Shown here one piece after another: positions 51,789-61,004 of a stretch of 64,000 nt of DNA (position 1 is the stretch's first letter; the number at the start of each line of letters is the position of its first letter). Source of the stretch: an uncultured Rikenellaceae bacterium (GTDB lineage Bacteria; Bacteroidota; Bacteroidia; Bacteroidales; Rikenellaceae); contig CASEGL010000004.1 in the NCBI GenBank assembly GCA_949287525.1, positions 1 to 64,000 of the forward strand, read 5' to 3'. Under the pieces are notes generated by a model. That model was not told the origin of the DNA and did no database searches. It saw nothing but the letters and a program-made list of their open reading frames with translations. Made by a program: the position numbers and the translations under genes.

Positions 51789-53261
51789 TTAATTGCCACG
51801 GGAGTAGTTGGGCGCCTCACGCGTGATGGTCACATCGTGTGGGTGGTTCTCGATCACACCGGCCGAGGTAATCTTCACGAACTTGGCCTTCTTGAGTGCT
51901 GCGATGTTCGGTGCGCCGCAATAGCCCATACCCGACTTCAGACCGCCGATCAACTGATAGATCGTCTCGCTCAGGTAACCTTTGAACGGAACGCGCGCCT
52001 CGATGCCCTCCGGCACGAATTTGCTCGTATCCACCTCGTCGCCCTGGAAGTAGCGGTCCTTGGAGCCTTTGTTCATCGCCTCCACGGAACCCATGCCGCG
52101 GTAGGACTTGAACTTACGGCCGTTGTAGATGATCGTCTCACCGGGCGACTCCTCCACGCCGGCCAGCAGCGAGCCGACCATGACGCACGAACCGCCTGCG
52201 GCCAGTGCCTTGACGATGTCGCCCGAATAGCGCAGACCGCCGTCGGCAATCACCGGAATATCGTCACGCTCCAGCTCTTTGGCAACGCCGTAGATGGCCG
52301 TCAGCTGGGGTACGCCCACACCGGCGATCACGCGCGTGGTGCAGATCGAACCCGGACCGATACCCACCTTCACGCCATCGGCGCCGGCATCGGCCAATGC
52401 CCGTGCGGCAGCGCCCGTGGCGATGTTGCCGGCCACCACATCCAGATGGGGATAGGTCGCCTTGATCTTACGCAGCGTATTGGCCACGTTGATATGGTGT
52501 CCGTGCGCCGTATCGAGTACCACGGCATCTACCTCCTCGGCATAGAGGGCGCCCACGCGGTCGAGTACGTCGGCCGTAACGCCCACACCGGCAGCCACGC
52601 ACAGACGCCCCTTGGCGTCCTTGCAGGCATTGGGGTGATCCTTCATCTTGGTGATGTCGCGGTAGGTAATCAGGCCGACCAGATGGCCCTGCTCGTCCAC
52701 TACCGGCAGCTTCTCGATCTTATGGCAGCGCAGGATGTCTGCAGCATTCTTCAGATTGGAGCTGTGGGTGGTAATCAGCCCCTCTTTGGTCATCACCTCT
52801 TCGATCGGCCGTTTCAGATCGTTCTGGAAACGGAGGTCGCGGTTGGTCACGATGCCGATCAGCGTCTTGTCGGCCGCAATGACCGGAATACCGCCGATAC
52901 GGTACTCTTTCATCAGACGCAGGGCATCGCCTACGGTATTATCCTTGAAAATGGTGACCGGATCGTAGATCATGCCGTTCTCGGCGCGTTTGACACGACG
53001 AACCTGAGCGGCCTGCTGCTCGATAGTCATGTTCTTGTGGATCACGCCGATACCGCCTTCCCGTGCGAGCGCGATGGCAAGCGGGGCTTCGGTTACGGTA
53101 TCCATGGCAGCGGATACGATCGGGATGTTCAGCTTGATATTGCGCGAAAAACGGGTGGTAATGTCCACTTCGCGCGGCAACACCTCCGAATAGGCAGGCA
53201 CCAGAAGGACATCGTCGAACGTCAGCCCTTCCGTAAGTACTCTCTCATCAATGAATGACAT
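51789..53261 (-). CDS. guaB: Inosine-5'-monophosphate dehydrogenase
   Basis: The 490-residue protein has the IMPDH barrel ([30 protein letters not shown] with the catalytic Cys, and [14 protein letters not shown] flap) with two CBS domains inserted between about residues 95 and 215. It oxidises IMP to XMP with NAD. ATG 53261 gives the family start [12 protein letters not shown]; the longer frame adds 22 unrelated residues. It has its own -7 box. Confidence 0.97.
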   Translation of the reverse strand: MSFIDERVLTEGLTFDDVLLVPAYSEVLPREVDITTRFSRNIKLNIPIVSAAMDTVTEAPLAIALAREGGIGVIHKNMTIEQQAAQVRRVKRAENGMIYDPVTIFKDNTVGDALRLMKEYRIGGIPVIAADKTLIGIVTNRDLRFQNDLKRPIEEVMTKEGLITTHSSNLKNAADILRCHKIEKLPVVDEQGHLVGLITYRDITKMKDHPNACKDAKGRLCVAAGVGVTADVLDRVGALYAEEVDAVVLDTAHGHHINVANTLRKIKATYPHLDVVAGNIATGAAARALADAGADGVKVGIGPGSICTTRVIAGVGVPQLTAIYGVAKELERDDIPVIADGGLRYSGDIVKALAAGGSCVMVGSLLAGVEESPGETIIYNGRKFKSYRGMGSVEAMNKGSKDRYFQGDEVDTSKFVPEGIEARVPFKGYLSETIYQLIGGLKSGMGYCGAPNIAALKKAKFVKITSAGVIENHPHDVTITREAPNYSRGN

Positions 53262-53283
53262 GGTATCGGGATTTTGTTGCGTG

Positions 53284-53291
53284 CAAAAATA
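53284..53291 (-). promoter_or_regulatory. -7 box of the guaB promoter
   Basis: TATTTTTG on the minus strand, 22 bp before the start. Confidence 0.55.
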
Positions 53292-53357
53292 GGAATAATT
53301 ATCGAGAAATCCTTCGGTCGGCCGCATTTTCCGTCCGACAAACCGCCTGCATTCCGT

Positions 53358-53774
53358 TCATTTCATCCGATCGGCCAAAGCGCCGAAACAGGAATCGGCC
53401 CGCAGCCTGGCCAGGTCGGGATCATTCATCGTATAGACATAGTCGTTCCAACCGAAATCGAGTGCTTTGGACAGGGCGTCGGCCGCCCCCTTGATGTCGC
53501 CCCGCAGCGACCGCATGCAGGCGATGTTGTACCACACGCCGCCCATAATCGGAGCGGCCGCTTCGCGCACCTCGCCGCTCTGCAGCTCGTAAAGTTCCGC
53601 TACCTCCAGATAGACCGTTTCCATCGCAGGGCGGTCTCCTGCGGCCATGGCGGCCGTCAGTTCGCCGTCCAGCCTTTCCAGCTGTTCGATAAACAGATCC
53701 ATGGCAGGCGACTGGCTCCGCCCGACCGTTGCGCCAAACAGCAGCAGACTCAAAAACAGACAAATCTTTTTCAT
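53358..53774 (-). CDS. Exported small protein with TPR-like repeat
   Basis: A 138-residue protein with a signal peptide (ending near GRSQS) and a C-terminal half of helices with the TPR-end pattern NIACMRSLRGDIKGAADALSKALDFGWNDY followed by the DPDL...LR block common in Bacteroidetes. It is 18 bp after the acyltransferase gene on the same strand and is probably its operon partner. Function unknown. Confidence 0.78.
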   Translation of the reverse strand: MKKICLFLSLLLFGATVGRSQSPAMDLFIEQLERLDGELTAAMAAGDRPAMETVYLEVAELYELQSGEVREAAAPIMGGVWYNIACMRSLRGDIKGAADALSKALDFGWNDYVYTMNDPDLARLRADSCFGALADRMK

Positions 53775-53792
53775 CGCTTTCTCTTTTTTACA

Positions 53793-55877
53793 TTATTCTC
53801 CGGATGTTTTCCCGCCCCCTCTCCCTGCCGAGGCGCTTTTGCGGCCATCCGCATCGCCTCCTTCGCACAGGGCGGCCATCCGTTCGTACAGCAGGGATGC
53901 GATCCGGCGCTTCTCCTCATGCGCATCGTTCTCCGGATCGAACACGACCGGCTCGCCGATGCGGAACGTATGGTTCCTGCGGCTGGCATAGATCGGATAG
54001 AAACGCAGGCACTGCCCCGTCTTGTCGTAGTAGAGCCGCCCGATGCTGGCAAAGCCCGTGAAGAGCGTCCCCACCGAATCGGTCAGGTGTTCGACGGTCA
54101 TCTTGTCCCCCCTACGCACCCGACGGGGGCGCTCCGGGAAGATCAGCACGTTGTCCCCCTCGCCCAGCACCCGCACCGTATCGTCGAACGTGGACATCAC
54201 GTTGCGCAGATTATTCTTCTCCACCGGAATCGGATCGAACGAATTGAGCGCCCAGGTCACCGGTCGGGCCAGTCCCCGCGCCACGCTCCGCTTGGCCCGT
54301 TCGGAGAGCAGCGGAATCCGGTAGATGAAACGGCCGTACATCTCCTGCGCCGCTATATCGCGATCCACCATCTTGCGGTCGATCCACGGCCGGAAGTAGG
54401 TAGGCAGGTAGATCACCGCCGCCACGGGGCCGTAGATGATGCCGTGGTTGCAGACAAACACCGAAGGGAAATGCGCCATGTCCATGTTCTCGCACCCCTC
54501 CACGCGCAGATGGAGGAACGGACGCACAAAAAAGGCCAGGATCTTCACGCCGAAACGCACCCTGTGCCGCCCCACCAGGTTGTCATGCAGGCTCTGTTCG
54601 GCCGATTTGTTGCGGTTGCTCCAGCGCAGGAAGTTGAACAGCTTCTGCCGGCGCCGTTCGTCGAGCGGCTGACGCAGCGCGAACATCATGCTGACGAGCA
54701 TGAACACTACGGGCAGCTCCAGCATGAACGTCCGGAAGACGAACGGCAGGCGGGGTTCGTGGGCGGCGGGAATGACGAACACCCACACGGTCACCACGCA
54801 CAGCATGACGGCATTGGAGATGATGACGGCGATCACCTGGGTAATCATCGAACGGAAGTACATCTCCCTATCGCTCACCTTGCGGCCGGCAATGCGCGCC
54901 ACCAGCTTGAAATCGCCGTTGTAACGGTCCAGAACGGCCGTTATGCAGGCCAGTCCGAATCCCAGCAGTGCCACCCACAGGGTCGAATTCCACACGCTGC
55001 GCACGTCGAACATCCCCAACGAGCCGACAATCCAGCAGGCCGCGCCGACCATAAACAGATTGAGGCTCAGCACCCAGTTCCGTCCCGCGACGAGTCGGCG
55101 GAACAGCTCCGAGCAGAGCAGCACGGCCACGATCCACACGGCCGTCCGCAGATAGAGCCGAGCCGAAAAGAAGGGTGTCGCGAAGCAGACATAACAGATA
55201 TACATCAGCACGCCGAGGCTGAGCGCCACCTGCGCATAGAGCGACATGTTGGAAAAGACGCGGTAGGAAAAGATGTCCCGCAGCTGATCCTGGCGGGAGT
55301 GGGAGAGGTATTTGCCCAGCGACACCATCGTGCTGCCCTGAAAGGAGAGCAGAAAGCCGGTCACGGCGGTACCGCAGACAATCATCCAGCACACGATGCC
55401 GTCCGTCACCAGCCAGGCGAAAGCGGCGCAGGGGATGAAGAACAGCAACTGGTACAATCCCTTGTAGATACGCTGAGCCATACCCGGACGGTCGAGCGAA
55501 CGGTTCACCACCCAGGTCAGCAGACTGCGGGCGGCAATCAGCAGCACGAAAAACGAAACGACATTTGTCCGGGCAACCTGCATACGGCTCGGATAGAGAA
55601 ATACCAGAGCCAGACCGGCGAAAACCGACAGCGAGAGCAGTGTCCAGATCGGCCATTCGACCCGTTCGGAACGTCTGCTGCGGCGCAGGAAACGCAATCC
55701 GCTTTCAAAATAGAGTATCCAGATATTCGCAAACAGAAACAGCGCGCCGCCATAAAGCGGGTTGCCTATAAGATAGTGGCTGACCATCATACAGAGGATG
55801 AGCTGCAGAAAGTCGGCATTGACATTCGACAGGCTCAGCGCTACCTGTATCTTATAGGATTTTTTCCGGCTGCTCAT
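53793..55877 (-). CDS. MFS-like/PlsC-like acyltransferase fusion with altered HX4D motif
   Basis: A 694-residue protein with about ten N-terminal membrane segments and a C-terminal PlsC-type domain (about 455-640). The conserved HX4D motif reads NHGIIYG, so His478 is kept but the catalytic Asp is replaced by Gly483. The later motif FPERPRR (about 580) resembles the FPEG(T/S)R block. Start: an ATG at 55940 is open, but a promoter -7 box lies only 2 bp upstream of it (55942-55949), so the ATG at 55877 (MSSRKKSYK) is preferred. Followed by a TPR-like exported protein gene. Confidence 0.8.
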   Translation of the reverse strand: MSSRKKSYKIQVALSLSNVNADFLQLILCMMVSHYLIGNPLYGGALFLFANIWILYFESGLRFLRRSRRSERVEWPIWTLLSLSVFAGLALVFLYPSRMQVARTNVVSFFVLLIAARSLLTWVVNRSLDRPGMAQRIYKGLYQLLFFIPCAAFAWLVTDGIVCWMIVCGTAVTGFLLSFQGSTMVSLGKYLSHSRQDQLRDIFSYRVFSNMSLYAQVALSLGVLMYICYVCFATPFFSARLYLRTAVWIVAVLLCSELFRRLVAGRNWVLSLNLFMVGAACWIVGSLGMFDVRSVWNSTLWVALLGFGLACITAVLDRYNGDFKLVARIAGRKVSDREMYFRSMITQVIAVIISNAVMLCVVTVWVFVIPAAHEPRLPFVFRTFMLELPVVFMLVSMMFALRQPLDERRRQKLFNFLRWSNRNKSAEQSLHDNLVGRHRVRFGVKILAFFVRPFLHLRVEGCENMDMAHFPSVFVCNHGIIYGPVAAVIYLPTYFRPWIDRKMVDRDIAAQEMYGRFIYRIPLLSERAKRSVARGLARPVTWALNSFDPIPVEKNNLRNVMSTFDDTVRVLGEGDNVLIFPERPRRVRRGDKMTVEHLTDSVGTLFTGFASIGRLYYDKTGQCLRFYPIYASRRNHTFRIGEPVVFDPENDAHEEKRRIASLLYERMAALCEGGDADGRKSASAGRGGGKTSGE

Positions 55878-55940
55878 GATTCGGGTCAGATTGATGCACC
55901 CGGCCGCCCGCGAGGCTGCGCCCGCCGCGGCCGAAGCCAT

Positions 55941-56022
55941 ACAAATATAGTGAAAGCCGAGAGCAGTGACAAATCGGAAACACGGTTTACGGAGTTGTTA
56001 CTGCCGAGGCGCATCCTATATG
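55941..56022 (-). repeat. Dispersed promoter-carrying repeat, copy B
   Basis: Nearly identical to 45642-45722. On the minus strand TTTG (plus 55970-55973), 20 bp and TATATTTG (plus 55942-55949) form a complete promoter reading into the acyltransferase gene. A weaker partial copy of the first part follows at about 56032-56050. Confidence 0.8.
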
Positions 56023-56181
56023 ATCCAAATATAGCGAAAGGTGAGAGCAGAGTCAAGTGTTTTCAATATCTGGCTCTACCGAACCGCCTCCCGTATATCC
56101 AAATATAGGCAGGAAACCACAGGAAACGCAGCGGGAGGCCGCCTGCGCCCTTCTTCCGCACGGGTTCCCGACCCCCGATCC

Positions 56182-56514
56182 CTACTCGCAGCTTTCGCCG
56201 TCGCAGAAGTAGCTGCGGGGCTGCGGATAGAGGTAATAGACCTCGCAATAGGAATAGCCAGCCTCACGCAGGCCGTCGGTCAGCACCCGCGCCGCAGCTG
56301 TCTCCACCTCGCGGCTGCGTTCAAACGCGATGATCTCGGCCATCGGATAGGGATCGGCATCGAGCCGCCCCTCGCGGATGAAATCCGACGAAATGATCTC
56401 CAGGGCGATGTTGTCCGAATCGGTCTCGAAAGCGCCGGCAAGGTCGCGGCACAATGCGGGGGCAACGGCCAGAATCTTCTCCTTCGCCACCGCATGCAGT
56501 CTGATGGTAGGCAT
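56182..56514 (-). CDS. DUF1904 family protein
   Basis: A 110-residue protein starting MPTIRLHAVAKEKILAVAPAL with a mixed alpha/beta pattern, and a short C-terminal tail with two Cys. It matches the DUF1904 group, whose fold resembles tautomerases with the N-terminal proline in the active site; whether it is catalytic is unknown. It is the last gene on this strand before the repeat, with 184 bp to the DUF6624 gene in which I see nothing else. Confidence 0.75.
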   Translation of the reverse strand: MPTIRLHAVAKEKILAVAPALCRDLAGAFETDSDNIALEIISSDFIREGRLDADPYPMAEIIAFERSREVETAAARVLTDGLREAGYSYCEVYYLYPQPRSYFCDGESCE

Positions 56515-56698
56515 ACGCTATGTTGTGTTTTTTGATGGTTTTCTCAATCTTGTATCGAGGGGCTGTCCGTGTATAACAAACCGTATCGACCGACAGACCG
56601 CATCGTCCGGCGCGCCGCTATTGTCTGCGGCGAACCTCAACCGGCGGCAGCAATCGCCCCGCTGCCCCGATCGCCGACCGGGCATCGCGTGGCAGGTA

Positions 56699-57391
56699 TC
56701 AATAGATAATCGGCGTGGCGGCCTCCTCGATCTGCCGCAACCCCCACACCGTCAGACGGGGATCCCAAACGACCTCCGCGCCGCTGGTCTCGCCCAGCAA
56801 CTCCACATAGGCAGCCATGTCGGAGAGGCCGACCGCACGACGCCGCACCTCCAGCCGCCGCACATTCCGCACCGGCCACACATAGATAACCGGCCGCCCC
56901 TCCTGCGTCACCTCATAGGATTGCGTACCGTAGCGCTGCGCGCGCCCCGAGTTCAGGGCGATCCGGTCGCACAGCGTCGCCACCCGATCGGGCGACAGCG
57001 CCCCCTGTCGGGCTGCCCGTTTCATGAAGGGCAAGAAACGCCGTTGCGCCTCCAGCGGGGCATGATCCACGATGAGCCAAACGGCTCCCCACTCCTCCTC
57101 GCCGAACTGCCGTTCACAGCCTTCGCGGAACAGTCGGGTCACCAACACAATGTTCTCGGCATCGACCCGCTCCATCTCGGCAGAAAGGGCAACCAGCGAA
57201 TCGACCACCGCATCCGAATACCCTTCGGTGTTGGCCACGCGCATCAGTTCCACCATGCGCAGCCGGACGGACTGATCGCGTTCGCGAGCCTGCGCCAACA
57301 GCGAATCGGCCGTCTGGGCATCGGCCGCCTGCGGCAACAGCCACAAGGCCGCCGCCAGCGCCACTCTCCATACAAGTCGCCTGCCGCTCAT
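56699..57391 (-). CDS. DUF6624 family exported protein
   Basis: A 230-residue protein with a signal peptide (ending near ADAQT). The mature part has the DUF6624 pattern: VRLRMVELMRVANTEGYS, WGAVWLIVDHAPLEAQRRFLPFMKRAARQGALS and LCDRIALNSGRAQRYGTQ. Function unknown. It lies 24 bp downstream of uvrC on the same strand. Confidence 0.75.
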   Translation of the reverse strand: MSGRRLVWRVALAAALWLLPQAADAQTADSLLAQARERDQSVRLRMVELMRVANTEGYSDAVVDSLVALSAEMERVDAENIVLVTRLFREGCERQFGEEEWGAVWLIVDHAPLEAQRRFLPFMKRAARQGALSPDRVATLCDRIALNSGRAQRYGTQSYEVTQEGRPVIYVWPVRNVRRLEVRRRAVGLSDMAAYVELLGETSGAEVVWDPRLTVWGLRQIEEAATPIIY

Positions 57392-57415
57392 ACATCCAAT
57401 CGTTTGATTAACATG

Positions 57416-59305
57416 CTACTCTTTCGGCTCCCCGTCCTCCGGCGGAAGCGCCTCCCCGTCGTGGAAATGGAGCCAGATCCGGTGCGCACGGGCAGCGCCC
57501 ACCGTCTCGGCCAGCTCCGCTTCGGAGGCCTCCCGAATGCGGGCCACGCTCCGGAAACGCTTCATCAGCGCATCGGCACTCTTGGTGCCGACCCCCTCGA
57601 TCTCGTCGAGCTGCGAGCGGATGAAACCGGCCGACCGCTTGTTGCGGTGGAAGGTGATGCCGAAGCGGTGCGCCTCGTCGCGCAGGTGCATGATGACCTT
57701 GAGCGGCTCGCCCGTCTTGTCGAGATAGTAAGGTTCCGGATCGTTCGGGAAGAAGATCTCCTCGATGCGCTTGGCCAGTCCGACGATCGTGATCCTGTGC
57801 TGCAGCCCCAACTCGCACAACACGCCGTAGGCGGCGCTCAACTGGCCCTTGCCGCCGTCCACCACGATCAGGTCGGGCAGCTCGGCCCCCTCCTCCAGCA
57901 GGCGGCTGTAGCGGCGGCGCACGATCTCGCGCATGGAGGCGAAGTCGTCCGGCCCGATCACCGTCTTGACGTTGAAGTGGCGGTATTCACGGCGCGAGGG
58001 CTTGCCGTCGCGGAAGACGACGCACGAAGCCACCGGATAGGTTCCCTGCAGGTTGGAGTTGTCGAAGCACTCGATGTGGCGCGGCTGCACGTCCATGAAC
58101 AGCGCCCGCCGCATGGCCTCCATCAGCCGGTCGGTGTGCTTCTCGGGATTCTTGATCTCCATGTTCTTGAGTTTCTCGAGGCGGTAGAGTTTGGCGCTCC
58201 GCTGCGAAAATTCCAGCAGTTTGAGCCGGTCGCCCCGCAAGGGAACCGTAAACTTCACCTCCTCGCCGAAGAGTCCCTCCTCCGGCAGGAAGGGCACGAC
58301 CACCTCGCGCGCCAGCGTTCCCGACAGGCGGTCGCTGATCTCCAGGATCGCCCGCGACAGCACCTCCTTCTCGTCCGCCTCGGCGCCCACGGTGAGCTGC
58401 ACGGTGAAGCTGTTCACCACCGTGCCGTCCGAAACCTTCACATAGTTGCAGTAGGCCGCACCGCCCGCCTCGTCCATCAGCAGCGAGAAGACGTCGAGCC
58501 GGCGGAGCGTATTGCTCACAATCACCGAACGGCTCTCGTAATTGTCCAGCAGGGCGAGCCGGTTCTTGTACTGGGCGGCCGCCTCGAACCGCATCTCAGC
58601 CGCTGCCGCCATCATCTGCTGGTGGAGATAGTCACGCGTGGCGCGCAGGTCGCCCCGCAGCGTCTTCTTGACCCGCTCGATGACGGCCGCATACTCCTCC
58701 TCGCTCTGCCGCCCCACGCAGGGGCCCTTGCAGTTGCCGATATGATACTGGAGGCAGACACCGTACCTGCCGCGGGCGATCGCCTCCGGCGACAGGTTGA
58801 GCGAACAGGTGCGCACCTGATAGATGCCGTGGATCAGCTCCAGCATGTTCTTCTGCACCATCACCGACGAGTAGGGGCCGAAATAGTGCGACCCGTCGCG
58901 CACCATCCGCCGCGTGGAGCTAACGCGCGGAAAGGGTTCGTTGCGGACGACGATCCACGGATAGGTCTTGTCGTCCTTAAGCAGCGTGTTGTAACGGGGC
59001 TGGAGGATCTTGATGAGCGAGTTTTCCAGCAGCAGGGCATCCTGCTCGGTCGGCACGTCGATGTGCTTCAGGGCAACGATCTGGCGCACCATCATCCGGA
59101 TCTTGGAGGAGTGGTCGCGCGACTCGATGAAGTACGACGAGACGCGGCGCTTCAGGTTCTTCGCCTTGCCCACATAGATCACCTCGCCGTCGCGGTTGAA
59201 AAACTGGTACACGCCGGGGGTAGTGGGCAGCAGCGCCACCTGCTCCCTGACCGACAGCGCCGACCGGGCGCCGCCCTCCTCCATCTGCTCCGTCCGCTCC
59301 GCCAT
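57416..59305 (-). CDS. uvrC: Excinuclease ABC subunit C
   Basis: The 629-residue protein has the GIY-YIG nuclease domain near the N-terminus (GVYQFFNRDGEVIYVGKAKNLKRRV), a UVR region around residue 215-250, the UvrC homology/RNase H-like domain (IECFDNSNLQGTYPVASCVVFRDGKPSRREYRHFN, VVDGGKGQL) and a C-terminal helix-hairpin-helix (IEGVGTKSADALMKRFRSVARI). It cuts on both sides of UvrB-bound lesions. ATG 59305 is the family-like start. Confidence 0.97.
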   Translation of the reverse strand: MAERTEQMEEGGARSALSVREQVALLPTTPGVYQFFNRDGEVIYVGKAKNLKRRVSSYFIESRDHSSKIRMMVRQIVALKHIDVPTEQDALLLENSLIKILQPRYNTLLKDDKTYPWIVVRNEPFPRVSSTRRMVRDGSHYFGPYSSVMVQKNMLELIHGIYQVRTCSLNLSPEAIARGRYGVCLQYHIGNCKGPCVGRQSEEEYAAVIERVKKTLRGDLRATRDYLHQQMMAAAAEMRFEAAAQYKNRLALLDNYESRSVIVSNTLRRLDVFSLLMDEAGGAAYCNYVKVSDGTVVNSFTVQLTVGAEADEKEVLSRAILEISDRLSGTLAREVVVPFLPEEGLFGEEVKFTVPLRGDRLKLLEFSQRSAKLYRLEKLKNMEIKNPEKHTDRLMEAMRRALFMDVQPRHIECFDNSNLQGTYPVASCVVFRDGKPSRREYRHFNVKTVIGPDDFASMREIVRRRYSRLLEEGAELPDLIVVDGGKGQLSAAYGVLCELGLQHRITIVGLAKRIEEIFFPNDPEPYYLDKTGEPLKVIMHLRDEAHRFGITFHRNKRSAGFIRSQLDEIEGVGTKSADALMKRFRSVARIREASEAELAETVGAARAHRIWLHFHDGEALPPEDGEPKE

Positions 59306-59334
59306 AGCACCGACCGGTTCCCGTGCGGAGTCCG

Positions 59335-59931
59335 CTATCGGGGCAGATAGTTTTTCATCAGCCGGGCAATGTACTTGCCGATGATGTCGAACTCGATGTT
59401 CACCACCGTGCCGACGGTGATGTCCCTGAAGTTGGTATGCTCGTGGGTGTAGGGGATGATCGCCACCTGGAACGACCCCTCGCGGGAGTTGACCACCGTC
59501 AGGCTGACGCCGTTCACGGCCACGGAACCCTTCTCCACGGTCACGTTGTCGCCCTTCGGCTCGTACTCGAACGTATAGTAATAGCTGCCGTCGGCGTTCT
59601 CCACCGCACGGCACACGGCCGTCTGATCGACGTGGCCCTGCACGATGTGGCCGTCGAGCAGCGCGTCGGGACGCATGCTGCGCTCGATATTCACGCGGTC
59701 ACCTACCCGCAGCAGGCCGAGATTCGACTTGATGAGCGTCTCATAGATCGCCGTCACCGTATAGGTATCCCCCTCGATCGACTCGACGGTCAGACACACG
59801 CCGTTGTGCGAAATGCTCTGGTCGATCTTCAGTTCGCCGGCAATCTCGCTGCGCAGCGTAAAGGTTTTGTTCTGTCTGTCCTCCCGGATCGCCACCACCG
59901 TAGCCATCCGCTCCACGATTCCCGAAAACAT
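59335..59931 (-). CDS. ribE: Riboflavin synthase alpha subunit
   Basis: The 198-residue protein starts MFSGIVERM and has the two repeated lumazine-binding halves with SISHNGVCLTVESIEGDTYTV and SVAVNGVSLTVVNS, typical of the trimeric riboflavin synthase. It makes riboflavin from 6,7-dimethyl-8-ribityllumazine. The ATG at 59931 fits the family; the frame is open further upstream by 15 codons. It lies 41 bp after the repressor gene and 29 bp before uvrC. Confidence 0.95.
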   Translation of the reverse strand: MFSGIVERMATVVAIREDRQNKTFTLRSEIAGELKIDQSISHNGVCLTVESIEGDTYTVTAIYETLIKSNLGLLRVGDRVNIERSMRPDALLDGHIVQGHVDQTAVCRAVENADGSYYYTFEYEPKGDNVTVEKGSVAVNGVSLTVVNSREGSFQVAIIPYTHEHTNFRDITVGTVVNIEFDIIGKYIARLMKNYLPR

Positions 59932-59972
59932 ATTTTTCCGATTTTTAGATTGATCTTTCACTTGGGACTGCG

Positions 59973-60596
59973 TCACAGCTCATACCACAAGTAGCCCTTG
60001 ACCCGATACAGCGACCGCACCTCGTACTCGCCGATCCGCACCTCGCCATAGGATGGGTTGGCCGCCACCAGCCGGAGCATCTCCGGATCGGACTCCTCGC
60101 GCAGCACGCGCCGTACCACTGCCATCCGGTCGGTCACCACCAGGTAGGCATAACCGGGCAGCAGATCGGCTACCGCCGTTTCATCCAACAGCAGCAGCGC
60201 TCCGTTGGGTAACTCCGGCTCCATCGTGCGGCTGAAAAGCGGCGCGGCGAAACTGACCTTGCCCGCACGCGGCAGCGTCATCGTGCCGGCAGCCTGCGGC
60301 CTCCGCTCCATCTGCACCAGCGAAACGGCATCCGCATCGTACACGGGGATCAGGCTCCGGACAGCCGCACCGCCGGCGAACATGTCGCCTTCGCCCGTCA
60401 CGAGCCACGCCCGGCTGATCTCCGGATACCTGGCCGCGATCATCTCGGCCAGTTCCTTGCTGATGCCGTTGTTGCCGCGTTTGATCTGATAGAGGTTCTC
60501 GCCCCGATTGAGTCCGATATGCAAAGCAAAGGCATTGACGGACAATCCTGCCCATCGCACGACTTTTTCGATCCGCTGCCAATCGTCCAGCACCAT
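59973..60596 (-). CDS. XRE-family/S24-type repressor with degenerate protease site
   Basis: A 207-residue protein with an N-terminal helix-turn-helix (GLSVNAFALHIGLNRGENLYQIKRGNNGISKELAEMIAARY, about residues 17-57) and a C-terminal S24 (LexA-like) domain. In active S24 proteins the serine is in a D-S-M-x-P motif; here the segment reads FSRTMEPEL with Thr124 at the Ser position, and the Lys site appears as Arg (MAVVRRV). Self-cleavage is therefore unlikely by the usual chemistry. It probably controls its own operon or a neighbouring gene. Confidence 0.8.
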   Translation of the reverse strand: MVLDDWQRIEKVVRWAGLSVNAFALHIGLNRGENLYQIKRGNNGISKELAEMIAARYPEISRAWLVTGEGDMFAGGAAVRSLIPVYDADAVSLVQMERRPQAAGTMTLPRAGKVSFAAPLFSRTMEPELPNGALLLLDETAVADLLPGYAYLVVTDRMAVVRRVLREESDPEMLRLVAANPSYGEVRIGEYEVRSLYRVKGYLWYEL

Positions 60597-60687
60597 ATTC
60601 CGTTCGTCTGCGTTATCTGTCTGTATGTCAATCTATTGGATCGCGTATGCCTCCTCTTTTTGATGGAGTTCCGCTCGGTTATCCGGT

Positions 60688-60695
60688 CAAAAATA
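60688..60695 (-). promoter_or_regulatory. -7 box of the S24-type repressor
   Basis: TATTTTTG on the minus strand, about 91 bp upstream of the gene start. It lies just before the divergent tRNA promoter. Confidence 0.5.
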
Positions 60696-60711
60696 ACCAG
60701 ATTCTGCCGAA

Positions 60712-60746
60712 TTTGTTGAAAATACCGGAAAAAAGTCGCACCTTTG
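60712..60746 (+). promoter_or_regulatory. Likely promoter of tRNA-Arg
   Basis: TTTG at 60712-60715, then CACCTTTG at 60739-60746 (seven of eight bases); spacing 23 bp is slightly long. 17 bp upstream of the tRNA. Confidence 0.5.
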
Positions 60747-60763
60747 CAGTGGTTGAACCCCAT

Positions 60764-60835
60764 GGTCCCGTAGTTCAATGGATAGAATATAAGATTCCGG
60801 TTCTTACGATATGGGTTCGAATCCCGTCGGGATCA
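60764..60835 (+). tRNA. tRNA-Arg (CCG)
   Basis: A 72-nt cloverleaf: 7-bp acceptor (GGTCCCG with CGGGATC, one G-U), D arm GTTC/GAAT, anticodon stem TAAGA/TCTTA with loop TTCCGGT (anticodon CCG, reading CGG), T arm ATGGG/CCCGT around TTCGAAT, discriminator A. The CCA end is not encoded. Confidence 0.95.
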
Positions 60836-60838
60836 CAG

Positions 60839-60875
60839 ACACCGATCGCTCCTGCAACGGTCGGTGTTTTTTTGT
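60839..60875 (+). terminator. Terminator of tRNA-Arg
   Basis: A 7-bp stem (60839-60845 with 60861-60867) followed by seven T. Confidence 0.88.
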
Positions 60876-60964
60876 TTCCGGACCCGATTTCCCCTGTCTC
60901 CCCCCCCTTTGTCGGCCGCAGACGGCATGAATTGCAAAAAACACAAAAAAGTATCGAATCTTTC

Positions 60965-61000
60965 AAATTATCCGGATAATTTTACTTATCTTTACTTTTG
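60965..61000 (+). promoter_or_regulatory. Perfect palindrome plus -7 box: regulated promoter candidate
   Basis: AAATTATCC/GGATAATTT at 60965-60982 is an 18-bp perfect palindrome, placed just upstream of TACTTTTG at 60993-61000 (a -7 box). No -33 TTTG is seen; the palindrome occupies the -33/spacer region. Confidence 0.45.
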
Positions 61001-61004
61001 ATAA

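Noticed and set aside
50187..53258. Plus-strand open frame of 1023 codons
   Set aside because: It lies opposite guaA and guaB, both clear genes. Its translation shows no family and is rich in His, Arg and Ala as expected for GC-rich antisense.
53274..56108. Plus-strand open frame of 944 codons
   Set aside because: Antisense to the acyltransferase fusion and the TPR-like gene; no recognisable domain.
56378..59350. Plus-strand open frame of 990 codons
   Set aside because: Antisense to uvrC and neighbours; no domain and biased composition.
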